From an uncultured Lachnospiraceae bacterium (GTDB taxonomy: Bacteria > Bacillota > Clostridia > Lachnospirales > Lachnospiraceae), in the NCBI GenBank assembly GCA_902476645.1, contig CABSEG010000014.1:1-44279 (forward strand): 44,279 bases of DNA, read 5' to 3'. Made by a program: the position numbers and the translations under genes. Shown one piece after another: positions 7,249-14,588 of this stretch. The notes under the pieces were generated by a model, which saw only the letters and a program-made list of their open reading frames with translations, was not told the DNA's origin and did not search any database. Within the stretch, counting starts at the first letter, position 1, and the number at the start of each line of letters is the position of its first letter.

Positions 7249-9972
7249 ATGGAGAATACGTCTGAAAATACAGATAGATTATCGAAGAAAAAGCCGTCGG
7301 GACATATTTGTGTTGGCCTGTTGGCCCATGTGGATGCGGGAAAGACAACCCTGTCTGAGGCGATTTTATATAAGACCGGAAGCATCCGCAAGATGGGACG
7401 GGTGGACAATGGGGATGCATTTTTGGATACGGACAGCCTGGAGCGAGCCAGGGGAATTACGATTTTTTCCAAGCAGGCAGAATGCACTTTAGGGGATTTG
7501 AAGGTGACCCTGCTGGATACGCCAGGACATGTGGATTTTTCTGCCGAGATGGAGCGGACGCTTCAGGTGCTGGACTATGCCATCCTGATTATAAGCGGGG
7601 CCGATGGCGTACAGGGACACACAAAAACCTTATGGAGGTTGTTAAAGAAATATGAGATTCCGGTATTCGTGTTTATCAATAAGATGGATCAGGCAGGAAC
7701 AGACCGGGATGTTCTGCTTCAGGAACTGCGGCAGCATTTGGATGATAATTGCATCGATTTCTCACGGGAAGCCGATCAGGAATTTTATGAACAGATAGCG
7801 ATGTGCAGGGAAGATGTGCTGGAGCGTTTTCTGGACACAGGGGTTGTGGAAAAAGCGCAGATAAGTGAGCTGATCCGGGAGCGACGGTTGTTTGCCTGCT
7901 TTTTTGGTTCGGCCCTGAAGGACATGGGGGTGGATAGGGTTCTGGATGGGATCTTGCGGTATGCTGTTTGTCCAGGATATCCGGAGGAATTTGCAGCCAG
8001 AGTTTTTAAGATTACCAGGGATGAGCGGGGGAATCGTTTGACTCACATGAAAATCACCGGAGGTACTTTAAAAGCCAGAGACTGGCTGACTTTGCATACG
8101 GATGGGGAAGAGAAGGAGAAGGTGAATCAGATCCGCATTTACTCAGGAGAAAAATATACCTCTGTGGGGGAGGCGGCAGCCGGATGTATTTGCGCTGTGA
8201 CCGGATTGGAGAAGACTTATCCTGGTCAGGGACTGGGCAGTGAACAAAAGGCCACATTGCCCCTTTTGGAGCCCGTTTTGACCTACCGTATGGAATTGCC
8301 CATGGACTGTGATCCAGCCCAGATTCTGCCAAAGCTTCGGCAGTTGGAGGAGGAGGATCCTCTCTTAAGAATTGTCTGGAATGAGAGCCTGGGCGAAATT
8401 CAGGTACAGGTTATGGGGGAAGTACAGCTTCAGATTTTGGAGAATGTGATCGAACGAAGATTTGCAACCAGGGTGCGCTTTCGGTCCGGAGGAATTGTAT
8501 ATAAGGAAACCATCGGAAATACTGTGGAAGGGGTCGGACATTTTGAACCGCTGCGCCATTACGCAGAGGTACATTTGCTGCTGGAGCCTGGGGAGCCGGG
8601 AAGCGGCCTGGAGTTTTCCTCGGCCTGCAGTGAGCAGCAGTTGGCGGTCAACTGGCAGAGATTGGTGTTGACTCACTTAAAAGAGAAGGAACACAAAGGC
8701 GTACTGACCGGAGCGCCCATTACGGATATGCGGATTACGTTGATTGCAGGAAGATCTCACCTGAAGCATACAGAAGGAGGGGATTTCAGACAGGCTACTT
8801 ACCGGGCCCTTCGTCAGGGGTTGATGGAGGCGCAAAGTATCTTACTGGAGCCCTACTATGAATGGACGCTGGAAGTACCTCAGGCAATGATTGGAAGGGC
8901 TATGACGGATCTGGAACGGCGAGGCGCTGTATTTGAACCGCCCCAGATCGCTGCGGAAACCGCGATCCTGAAGGGAACGGCTCCGGTTTGTACGATGCAG
9001 GACTATGCCAGGGAGGTGGCGGCGTATACGAGGGGAGAGGGAAGTTTGTTTACCGCTCTTAGCGGATACGAGCCTTGCCATAATGCGCAGGAAGTGATTG
9101 CCCAGAAGGGATACGATCCGGAGGGAGACCTGGATAATCCTACAGGCTCTGTATTTTGCGCCCATGGAGCCGGCTTTGTCGTACCTTGGGATCAGGTAAA
9201 GGAATATATGCATGTGGAAGGAATGGCAGAGGAACCTGTAATTGCGGACACAGCGAAAAGGCCGGGAAAGGGCGCGGTGGAAGAGAACTGGATGGATACG
9301 GAGGAAGTGAATGCCATTCTGGAGAAGACGTTTTATGCAAATCGGAAAAGCGACTTTATTCCTCACAAAGGAATTAAGGCCAGGACCCAAAAGTCAGAAC
9401 CACACATGCCGGCTGTGAGGCGGGCCTGGAAACGGCCTAAGGATCGGGAGGAGTATTTGCTGGTAGACGGATACAATATTATCTTTGCCTGGGAAGATCT
9501 GCATAAATTGGCAAAAGTTCATATTGACGGAGCCAGGGGAAGGCTCCTGGATATCTTATGCAACTACCAGGCAATCCGTCAATGTCATCTGATTGCGGTT
9601 TTCGATGCCTACCGGGTGAAAGGGCATAACACAGAGATTTTCGATTATCACAACATTCACGTAGTGTATACGAAGGAGGCGGAGACGGCTGATCGGTATA
9701 TTGAAAAATTTGCCCATGAGCATACACGTGACTACGACGTGACGGTGGCCACGTCCGATGGCCTAGAACAGATTATCATCCGGGGGCAGGGATGCAGGCT
9801 GCTCTCTGCCAGGGAACTTCGGGAGGAGATTCGCATGGCGAATGACCGGCTTTTTGAAGAGTTTCTGGAGGGGCAGCCCTCGGGTAAAACATATTTATTT
9901 GATTCCCTGGACGAGGCGTCGGCCAAACAGGTAAAAGAGATACCGGATCAGGATGAAGACTCGTTTGTATAG
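7249..9972 (+). CDS. TetM/EF-G-like translational GTPase fused to a C-terminal NYN (YacP/Rae1-type) nuclease domain
   Basis: A 907-residue protein. Residues 1 to about 655 are a ribosomal-protection/EF-G-type GTPase: G1 AHVDAGKTT (26-34), G3 DTPGHVDF (90-97), G4 NKMD (144-147), then EF-G-like domains II-V. Residues about 733-870 form an NYN/PIN-like domain of the YacP type, with acidic residues D740 (LLVDGYNII), D786 (VFDAYRVKG), D815 (ETADRY) and D837 (ATSDGLEQ). A lysine- and arginine-rich linker joins them. True TetM/TetO proteins are about 640 residues and carry a YSPVS loop in domain IV; here that position reads GRSHLKHTEGGDF, so tetracycline resistance is doubtful. B. subtilis Rae1 (YacP) cuts mRNA in the ribosomal A site. 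The fusion therefore suggests ribosome-coupled RNA cleavage or stalled-ribosome handling. It is a single-gene unit with its own promoter and terminator. Confidence 0.85.
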   Translation: MENTSENTDRLSKKKPSGHICVGLLAHVDAGKTTLSEAILYKTGSIRKMGRVDNGDAFLDTDSLERARGITIFSKQAECTLGDLKVTLLDTPGHVDFSAEMERTLQVLDYAILIISGADGVQGHTKTLWRLLKKYEIPVFVFINKMDQAGTDRDVLLQELRQHLDDNCIDFSREADQEFYEQIAMCREDVLERFLDTGVVEKAQISELIRERRLFACFFGSALKDMGVDRVLDGILRYAVCPGYPEEFAARVFKITRDERGNRLTHMKITGGTLKARDWLTLHTDGEEKEKVNQIRIYSGEKYTSVGEAAAGCICAVTGLEKTYPGQGLGSEQKATLPLLEPVLTYRMELPMDCDPAQILPKLRQLEEEDPLLRIVWNESLGEIQVQVMGEVQLQILENVIERRFATRVRFRSGGIVYKETIGNTVEGVGHFEPLRHYAEVHLLLEPGEPGSGLEFSSACSEQQLAVNWQRLVLTHLKEKEHKGVLTGAPITDMRITLIAGRSHLKHTEGGDFRQATYRALRQGLMEAQSILLEPYYEWTLEVPQAMIGRAMTDLERRGAVFEPPQIAAETAILKGTAPVCTMQDYAREVAAYTRGEGSLFTALSGYEPCHNAQEVIAQKGYDPEGDLDNPTGSVFCAHGAGFVVPWDQVKEYMHVEGMAEEPVIADTAKRPGKGAVEENWMDTEEVNAILEKTFYANRKSDFIPHKGIKARTQKSEPHMPAVRRAWKRPKDREEYLLVDGYNIIFAWEDLHKLAKVHIDGARGRLLDILCNYQAIRQCHLIAVFDAYRVKGHNTEIFDYHNIHVVYTKEAETADRYIEKFAHEHTRDYDVTVATSDGLEQIIIRGQGCRLLSARELREEIRMANDRLFEEFLEGQPSGKTYLFDSLDEASAKQVKEIPDQDEDSFV

Positions 9973-9980
9973 CAGAGGAC

Positions 9981-10018
9981 AAAAGCATGGTTTTAAGGAA
10001 CCGTGCTTTTCTTTTTTT
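9981..10018 (+). terminator. Intrinsic terminator after the GTPase-NYN gene
   Basis: AAAAGCATGGTT pairs with AACCGTGCTTTT (one G-T pair) around a short loop, followed by CTTTTTTT. It starts 9 bases after the stop codon. Confidence 0.85.
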
Positions 10019-10022
10019 AAAT

Positions 10023-10042
10023 ATGGGTAATAAATAACCCAT
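10023..10042. repeat. Palindrome copy 1 (ATGGGT-N8-ACCCAT)
   Basis: A 20-bp inverted repeat just beyond the 3' end of the XRE gene. It matches the element at 10504-10523 in 17 of 20 positions. The two copies flank the XRE gene and its control region. The binding protein is unknown. Confidence 0.5.
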
Positions 10043-10055
10043 AAGTAGTAAAAAA

Positions 10056-10418
10056 TTAAGCAGACTTTCCAGCTTTCTGCGCTCTGCCGTGTTTCAGTCT
10101 CATAATGGCCAGGATCTCTTCCCGGTCATCTGCGGAAAGTTTACGATAAAGGCGCAGAACCTCGGACTCCTCTGCAGTGATGGATGAAAAAAATTCCTGG
10201 TCAGGAGATTCTCCGGTTAATATGTAGTCCGTGGAGCAATGCAGGACCTGGGAAAGACGAATCAGTGTACCAGCAGATGGCAGTCGATTTCCGTTTTCCA
10301 GATCACTCATGTTTCCCGAGGATACACCTACCGCATTTTTAACTTCCATTTGTTTAAGACCCAGTTGATTTCTGCGCTGTTTGATTCTTTGGCCAATGGT
10401 GTTTGTATTTAGTTCCAT
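10056..10418 (-). CDS. XRE-family HTH repressor
   Basis: A 120-residue protein. The N-terminal Cro/C1-type helix-turn-helix spans about residues 8-65 (IGQRIKQRRNQLGLKQMEV, then SSGNMSDLENGNRLPSAGTL). A short helical tail rich in charged residues follows and may form a dimerisation or sensing region. RBS AAAGGAGGAATTT precedes the ATG. It is transcribed away from a small DUF6906-like gene, and the region between them holds two TCCT-N4-AGGA palindromes, one inside the rightward promoter. It is likely the repressor of that promoter and of itself (inference from layout). Confidence 0.85.
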   Translation of the reverse strand: MELNTNTIGQRIKQRRNQLGLKQMEVKNAVGVSSGNMSDLENGNRLPSAGTLIRLSQVLHCSTDYILTGESPDQEFFSSITAEESEVLRLYRKLSADDREEILAIMRLKHGRAQKAGKSA

Positions 10419-10446
10419 AAAATTCCTCCTTTCGTAACGGAATATC

Positions 10447-10458
10447 TCCTAAAAAGGA
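10447..10458. promoter_or_regulatory. Candidate XRE operator O1
   Basis: Perfect 12-bp palindrome TCCTAAAAAGGA (half-sites TCCT/AGGA). It lies 31 bp centre to centre from O2, about three helical turns, and close to the XRE start, so it could mediate autoregulation. Confidence 0.45.
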
Positions 10459-10468
10459 AAAGAATCGG

Positions 10469-10497
10469 TTGACAATCTCCTGATTAGGAAATATACT
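10469..10497 (+). promoter_or_regulatory. Strong rightward sigma-A promoter with embedded operator O2
   Basis: Consensus TTGACA (10469-10474), a 17-bp spacer and TATACT (10492-10497). The palindrome TCCTGATTAGGA (10478-10489) fills the spacer, so a bound repressor would block RNA polymerase. It drives the DUF6906-like gene and probably the small HTH gene behind it. Confidence 0.75.
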
Positions 10498-10503
10498 TTT
10501 CTC

Positions 10504-10523
10504 ATGGGTTATAAATATACCAT
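10504..10523. repeat. Palindrome copy 2 (ATGGGT...TACCAT), at the predicted transcription start
   Basis: A 20-bp element, 17/20 identical to the one at 10023-10042. It begins 7 bases after the -10 box at 10492-10497, so it covers the predicted start site and could be a second operator or a transcript hairpin. Confidence 0.45.
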
Positions 10524-10616
10524 AAATATGATAACAAATTGTGACGGTTTACTCAACTATAATCAAAGTAAAAAGATGTGTCTGTGTGTACAGAACGTAT
10601 TTATGGAGGTGAGCGA

Positions 10617-10802
10617 ATGAAAAATGGGAAGCTGCCGACCAGAAACCAAAAGCTTTTGCTGCGATCCCATGGAATGTCTCCAAGTGAATGGCTAGTTGTA
10701 AAGGACACCTCAGAGTTTATGGAGGTAGTCAGCAGGCTTGGAATGAAAAAGGGTAAAATCAGCGGAAAGCCTCCCAAAACGCGAAAGTTGTTAAAAAGTT
10801 GA
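10617..10802 (+). CDS. DUF6906-like small protein
   Basis: A 61-residue basic protein starting MKNGKLPTRNQKLLL, then WLVVKDTSEFMEVVSR. The pattern (N-terminal NGKxPTR, central W-LVVKDT) resembles small proteins labelled DUF6906 in Clostridia and their phages; this is recognised from memory. No function is known. The start at 10617 is chosen because TATGGAGGTGAGCG supplies a good RBS there; an in-frame ATG at 10578 has none. It lies under the TTGACA/TATACT promoter controlled by the divergent XRE gene. Confidence 0.7.
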   Translation: MKNGKLPTRNQKLLLRSHGMSPSEWLVVKDTSEFMEVVSRLGMKKGKISGKPPKTRKLLKS

Positions 10803-10920
10803 TGCTCCACTGGATAAGGGGTATCTCTTCTGCACAGGATAGAAAAGCAACAGGAGAAACCGGACATGAAAAAAGGAGGCAGCAGTTACGGGAAGCAGTA
10901 AAAAGCAGCAGCTTACCTGG

Positions 10921-11094
10921 ATGGGTAAGCAGATCAAAAAGAGCTTGATTGATAAAGGAATGACACAAAAAGAGTTTGCGGATCAGCTGGGTACCACGCC
11001 CCAGTATCTGAACAAGATTCTGCACGGTGAGAGGAGCGGAGCAAAATATAGAGACAGGATTCGCGAACTCTTGGGGATCGATATAGAGGAGTGA
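10921..11094 (+). CDS. Small Cro-like HTH protein, start uncertain (possible frameshift upstream)
   Basis: Fifty-seven residues from the only in-frame ATG. The core is a lambda-repressor-type HTH (KSLIDKGMTQKEFADQLG, then TTPQYLNKILHGERSG). The ATG at 10921 has no RBS, and the frame stays open back to 10870. A much better start, ATG 10866 with AGGAG 9 bases upstream, lies in another frame and reaches a stop after 11 codons; removing one A from the A6 tract at 10869-10874 would join the two. It is probably the Cro-type partner of the XRE repressor, in the same transcript as the DUF6906-like gene. Confidence 0.6.
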   Translation: MGKQIKKSLIDKGMTQKEFADQLGTTPQYLNKILHGERSGAKYRDRIRELLGIDIEE

Positions 11095-11152
11095 AAGCAA
11101 AAAACGGGAAAGGTGATAGAATACCCTTCGGTAATAAAAAATTTATGCATTT

Positions 11153-11180
11153 TTGCAAAAAAAGATTGATATTATATAAA
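11153..11180 (+). promoter_or_regulatory. Putative promoter of the AraC-family gene
   Basis: TTGCAA (11153-11158), a 16-bp spacer and TATAAA (11175-11180), in an AT-rich stretch about 65 bases before the start codon. Confidence 0.4.
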
Positions 11181-11245
11181 AGTTGTAGTACCGTATAGAT
11201 ATAGAAAGGGCAAGTTGAATTTTACAGAGTAAAGGAGGAAGTGAT

Positions 11246-12103
11246 ATGTTGCTAAACTGTGTTTCAGATCTGGAACAAGGGTCAACACGTACAATTTACA
11301 CGCCGACAGAGGATACAGTAAAGAAACCGTTCTATATATATGAGTGTGGGTACTACAGATGTGGTTCCAAATTTCGAATGGAACATAAAGAGAGAGAGAA
11401 CTATTTGATTTTATTAACCATCAGCGGGGTGGGGATTGTCATCAGTGATGGACTGACTTACCGGGTTCCTAAAGAGAGTGCTGTCCTGGTGGATTGTCGT
11501 AAAGATGTGGAGTATTATACCACAGGCCCCAATACCTGGGAGATGTATTGGTGTTATATCTCAGGTTCCGGTCTGGAGCCTTATGAGACTTACCTGAATG
11601 ACAGATATGAGACCGTGCTGGAGTTTTCGGATGTGGAACCGGCCAGGAAGGCGATGGAGAGCCTAAATTTCCATGCAGGGCATTTATCCGAGCTTTCAGA
11701 CTTTTTTATCAGCAATGACATCTCCGCGGTTCTGACTGCCATGGCGAATCAGAAGCATCAGCAGCTGCGAGCCGGGATTAAGCCAAAACAGGTGGAAATT
11801 ATCGATGCCTGTACCCAATATATGGAGGAGCATTACAGGGAGAAAGTCTCTCTGGAAGAGATCTCGGCCATGCTGGACGTGACAAAGTATTATCTGATTC
11901 GTATCTACAAGGATGTAAATAAAATTACCCCCTATGAATACCTGACACTGTATCGGATTAACAAAGCCAAGGATATGATCCGAAACACTTCAGAATCCAT
12001 AGAAAATATCAGTGCCCAATGTGGTTTTCTAAATGCCAATACCTTTATTCGGGCCTTTAAAAAATGTGTGGGCAGAACACCTACCAGCTATAAAAAACTA
12101 TAG
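11246..12103 (+). CDS. AraC-family transcriptional regulator
   Basis: A 285-residue protein with the usual AraC layout. An N-terminal cupin-like ligand-binding region spans about residues 25-160 (IYECGYYRCG, then YLILLTISGVGIVISDG). A C-terminal double HTH spans about 187-285: EEHYREKVSLEEISAMLDVTK, then INKAKDMIRNTSESIENIS and the closing FIRAFKKCVGRTPTSYKK. Family members usually control sugar-use genes; no neighbouring target is obvious. RBS AAAGGAGGAAGTG precedes the ATG. The next gene downstream (pyk) has its own promoter. Confidence 0.9.
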   Translation: MLLNCVSDLEQGSTRTIYTPTEDTVKKPFYIYECGYYRCGSKFRMEHKERENYLILLTISGVGIVISDGLTYRVPKESAVLVDCRKDVEYYTTGPNTWEMYWCYISGSGLEPYETYLNDRYETVLEFSDVEPARKAMESLNFHAGHLSELSDFFISNDISAVLTAMANQKHQQLRAGIKPKQVEIIDACTQYMEEHYREKVSLEEISAMLDVTKYYLIRIYKDVNKITPYEYLTLYRINKAKDMIRNTSESIENISAQCGFLNANTFIRAFKKCVGRTPTSYKKL

Positions 12104-12136
12104 AGAAAAACGGGCGTCAGATTTTTGGAACTTTGA

Positions 12137-12165
12137 TTGCAAAACTGGCACATTCGGATTATAAT
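12137..12165 (+). promoter_or_regulatory. pyk promoter
   Basis: TTGCAA (12137-12142), a 17-bp spacer and a perfect TATAAT (12160-12165). It predicts a leader of about 120 nt before pyk. Confidence 0.7.
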
Positions 12166-12191
12166 GATACTATCTGGAATGTCAGAAAGGA

Positions 12192-12260
12192 GGCAGCCCC
12201 GTGAAAGAGAACGTGCGAGTGATTCGTAGATCGATTTCTTTTTTATGGGGCTGTCTTTTT
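12192..12260 (+). terminator. Terminator-like leader hairpin upstream of pyk (candidate attenuator)
   Basis: GGCAGCCCC (12192-12200) pairs with GGGGCTGTC (12247-12255; one G-T pair), followed by five T. The inner parts, AAAGAGAA and TTTCTTTTT, can extend the stem. Since it lies downstream of the pyk promoter it would act on pyk itself, unless it also ends the AraC transcript. Confidence 0.5.
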
Positions 12261-12266
12261 CTGTGA
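12201..12266 (+). CDS. Possible leader peptide upstream of pyk
   Basis: A 21-codon ORF starting at GTG (VKENVRVIRRSISFLWGCLF...), with AAAGGAGG 7-9 bases upstream. It lies inside the leader hairpin and its stop comes just after the T run, a layout seen in translation-coupled attenuators. Whether it is translated cannot be judged from sequence alone. Confidence 0.3.
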   Translation: MKENVRVIRRSISFLWGCLFL

Positions 12267-12295
12267 ATATAGTGGTTTTTTAAAGGAGAAAAAAG

Positions 12296-13720
12296 ATGAG
12301 AAAAACGAAAATCATATGTACGCTGGGTCCGTCTACGGACAAAGATGGCGTGATGGAAACATTGATACAGGAAGGAATGGATGTTGCAAGATTTAACTTC
12401 TCCCATGGAGACCATGAGGAGCAAAGACACCGGCTGGAACTGTTAAAGAAGTTGAGAAAGGAAGCCAAAAAGCCTATTGCAGCTTTACTGGATACCAAGG
12501 GGCCGGAAATCCGTATTGGAACTTTCGCCAAAGGAGCGATCACTCTGGAGCAGGGACAGGAGTTTATTCTGACCGCAGAGGAGACCGAGGGGACGAAAGA
12601 GCGGGTATCCATTACCTATAAAGAATTATATCGGGATGTAAAAAAGGGAAGCCGCATTCTGATCGACGATGGGTTGATTGAGATGGAAGTAACCGAGATA
12701 CGCGATCGGGATATTCACTGTCTTGTGAAAAATGGCGGGAAAGTTTCGGACAAGAAGGGAATCAATGTGCCTGGTGTGGAGTTGAATATGCCCTTTATCA
12801 GTAAAAAAGATTATGACGATATTGTCTTTGGGGTAGAACAGGGGTTTGATTTTATCGCCGCGTCCTTTACCAGAACCGCGCAAGACGTGCTTCAGATCCG
12901 TGAGATTTTGAAGGAAAAGGGTTGTTCTACCATCAATATTATTGCCAAGATTGAGAATCAACAGGGCGTGGATCACATTGATGAGATTTTGCAGGTAGCC
13001 GACGGAATTATGGTGGCGAGAGGAGATATGGGAGTGGAAATTCCTCTGGAGGAGGTACCGGTAATTCAGAAGAAGCTCATCAGTAAGGCGTATAACGCGG
13101 GAAAACAGGTAATTACGGCTACCCAGATGCTGGATTCCATGATCAAAAATCCGCGGCCCACCAGAGCGGAGACTACGGATGTGGCCAATGCCATCTACCA
13201 GGGTACCAGCGCTATCATGCTTTCCGGAGAGACAGCGGCAGGCTTGTATCCGGTCGAGGCCTTAAAGACCATGGTGCGGATTGCCAAAAGAACAGAGGAA
13301 GATATCGATTATGACCGGATTTTTACCGAGAGGAGAAGGTATGAGCAGCTGGATATGACCAATGCCATCTGTCATGCGGCCAGTACGACGGCTGTGGATT
13401 TGGAAGCCAAAGCGATTATTACGGTGACCAAGACAGGGGCCACTGCCAGGATGATCTCCAGATACCGCCCCAGCTGTCTGATTGTGGGCTGTACCACCGA
13501 GGAGCATGTGTGCAGGCAACTGAATTTATCCTGGGGAGTATACCCGGTGATGATTCGGGAAGAATACAGTACGGATGTCCTCTTCCTTCACGCAGCAGAA
13601 GCAGCCCAAAAGGCGGGGCTGGTGAAGGAGGGAGAATCTGTAGTATTGACGGCGGGTGTTCCTCTTGGAAAACCCGGAAACACCAACCTGTTAAAAACCT
13701 ATGTCATCGAAAAGCTGTAA
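12296..13720 (+). CDS. pyk: Pyruvate kinase
   Basis: A 474-residue enzyme that converts phosphoenolpyruvate and ADP to pyruvate and ATP, the last step of glycolysis. Motifs: RFNFSHG, LLDTKGPEIR, the catalytic IIAKIENQQGVD, VARGDMGVEIPLEEVP, and TATQMLDSMIKNPRPTRAE with SGETAAG. It lacks the extra C-terminal PEP-utiliser domain that makes Bacillus pyruvate kinase about 585 residues. The start has AAAGGAG upstream. It is followed after 20 bases by the purine phosphorylase gene. Confidence 0.98.
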   Translation: MRKTKIICTLGPSTDKDGVMETLIQEGMDVARFNFSHGDHEEQRHRLELLKKLRKEAKKPIAALLDTKGPEIRIGTFAKGAITLEQGQEFILTAEETEGTKERVSITYKELYRDVKKGSRILIDDGLIEMEVTEIRDRDIHCLVKNGGKVSDKKGINVPGVELNMPFISKKDYDDIVFGVEQGFDFIAASFTRTAQDVLQIREILKEKGCSTINIIAKIENQQGVDHIDEILQVADGIMVARGDMGVEIPLEEVPVIQKKLISKAYNAGKQVITATQMLDSMIKNPRPTRAETTDVANAIYQGTSAIMLSGETAAGLYPVEALKTMVRIAKRTEEDIDYDRIFTERRRYEQLDMTNAICHAASTTAVDLEAKAIITVTKTGATARMISRYRPSCLIVGCTTEEHVCRQLNLSWGVYPVMIREEYSTDVLFLHAAEAAQKAGLVKEGESVVLTAGVPLGKPGNTNLLKTYVIEKL

Positions 13721-13740
13721 AATAGAGGGGGAGGAGACGG

Positions 13741-14571
13741 ATGAGCCAGGCATATAAAAAGCTGTTGCGCTGCAGGGAGCTGGTGCGTACCAGGATAGAT
13801 TTTGTACCCAAAGTGGCCCTTGTGCTGGGGTCTGGACTGGGAGGCTATGCCCAGAAGATGCGCGTGGTTGGGGAGCTTTCCTACAATCAGATTCCGGACT
13901 TTCCCGTATCCACGGTGGAGGGACATGTGGGGCGTTTTTTGTTTGGCTATGTGGGGGATACCCCTGTGGTGGCTATGCAGGGACGAGTCCATTATTATGA
14001 AGGATACACCATGGAGGATGTGGTGCTTCCTGTACGTCTTATGGGGCTTTTGGGAGCAAGATACGTATTTTTGACCAACGCGGCTGGAGGCTTGGATCCC
14101 AGCTTTCAGGCGGGGGATTTCATGATGATCACGGACCAGATTTCCGATTTCGTTCCCTCCCCTCTGATTGGCCCCAACCTGGATGAGCTGGGCCCCAGAT
14201 TTTGTGATATGAGTCAGGTCTATGACGGACAATTACAGGAATTATTACGAAAGGCCGCCAAAAGACTGGGGATTTCTTTGAAGGAGGGCGTCTATCTTCA
14301 GCTTACAGGGCCCAATTTTGAGACTCCTGCGGAGGTGCGCATGTGCAGATGTCTGGGGGCAGACGCGGTGGGCATGAGTACTGCCTGCGAGGCGGTCGCT
14401 GCCCATCACATGGGTATGAGAGTCTGCGGAGTTTCCTGTATCTCTAATCTGGGTTGCGGAATGACAGACCGACCCTTAAGCCATAGTGAGGTTCAACAGA
14501 CCGCAGACCGAGTCGCGCCTCTTTTCGAAAAGTTGGTGACGGAAGTCATAGTCAGAATAGGAGCTTTATAA
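13741..14571 (+). CDS. punA: Purine nucleoside phosphorylase (trimeric type)
   Basis: A 276-residue enzyme that cleaves purine nucleosides with phosphate to free base and (deoxy)ribose-1-phosphate. Class motifs: LGSGLGGYA, RVHYYEGYTMEDV, the FLTNAAGGL box, GPNFETPAE and VGMSTACEAVAAHHMG. In the base-recognition region it reads SCISNLGCGM. It lies between pyk and a deaminase gene with short gaps, forming a salvage unit. AGGGGGAGGAGACGG serves as RBS. Confidence 0.95.
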   Translation: MSQAYKKLLRCRELVRTRIDFVPKVALVLGSGLGGYAQKMRVVGELSYNQIPDFPVSTVEGHVGRFLFGYVGDTPVVAMQGRVHYYEGYTMEDVVLPVRLMGLLGARYVFLTNAAGGLDPSFQAGDFMMITDQISDFVPSPLIGPNLDELGPRFCDMSQVYDGQLQELLRKAAKRLGISLKEGVYLQLTGPNFETPAEVRMCRCLGADAVGMSTACEAVAAHHMGMRVCGVSCISNLGCGMTDRPLSHSEVQQTADRVAPLFEKLVTEVIVRIGAL

Positions 14572-14588
14572 AGAGGAGTGGTCTGTAT

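Noticed and set aside
7249..9972. Simple annotation as a tetracycline-resistance gene
   Set aside because: The GTPase part resembles TetM, but the domain-IV tip motif is absent and an NYN domain is added; no resistance claim can be supported from sequence.
10578..10616. Upstream ATG for the DUF6906-like gene
   Set aside because: No RBS; the ATG at 10617 has GGAGGTGAGCG at good spacing and matches the usual start of this protein type.
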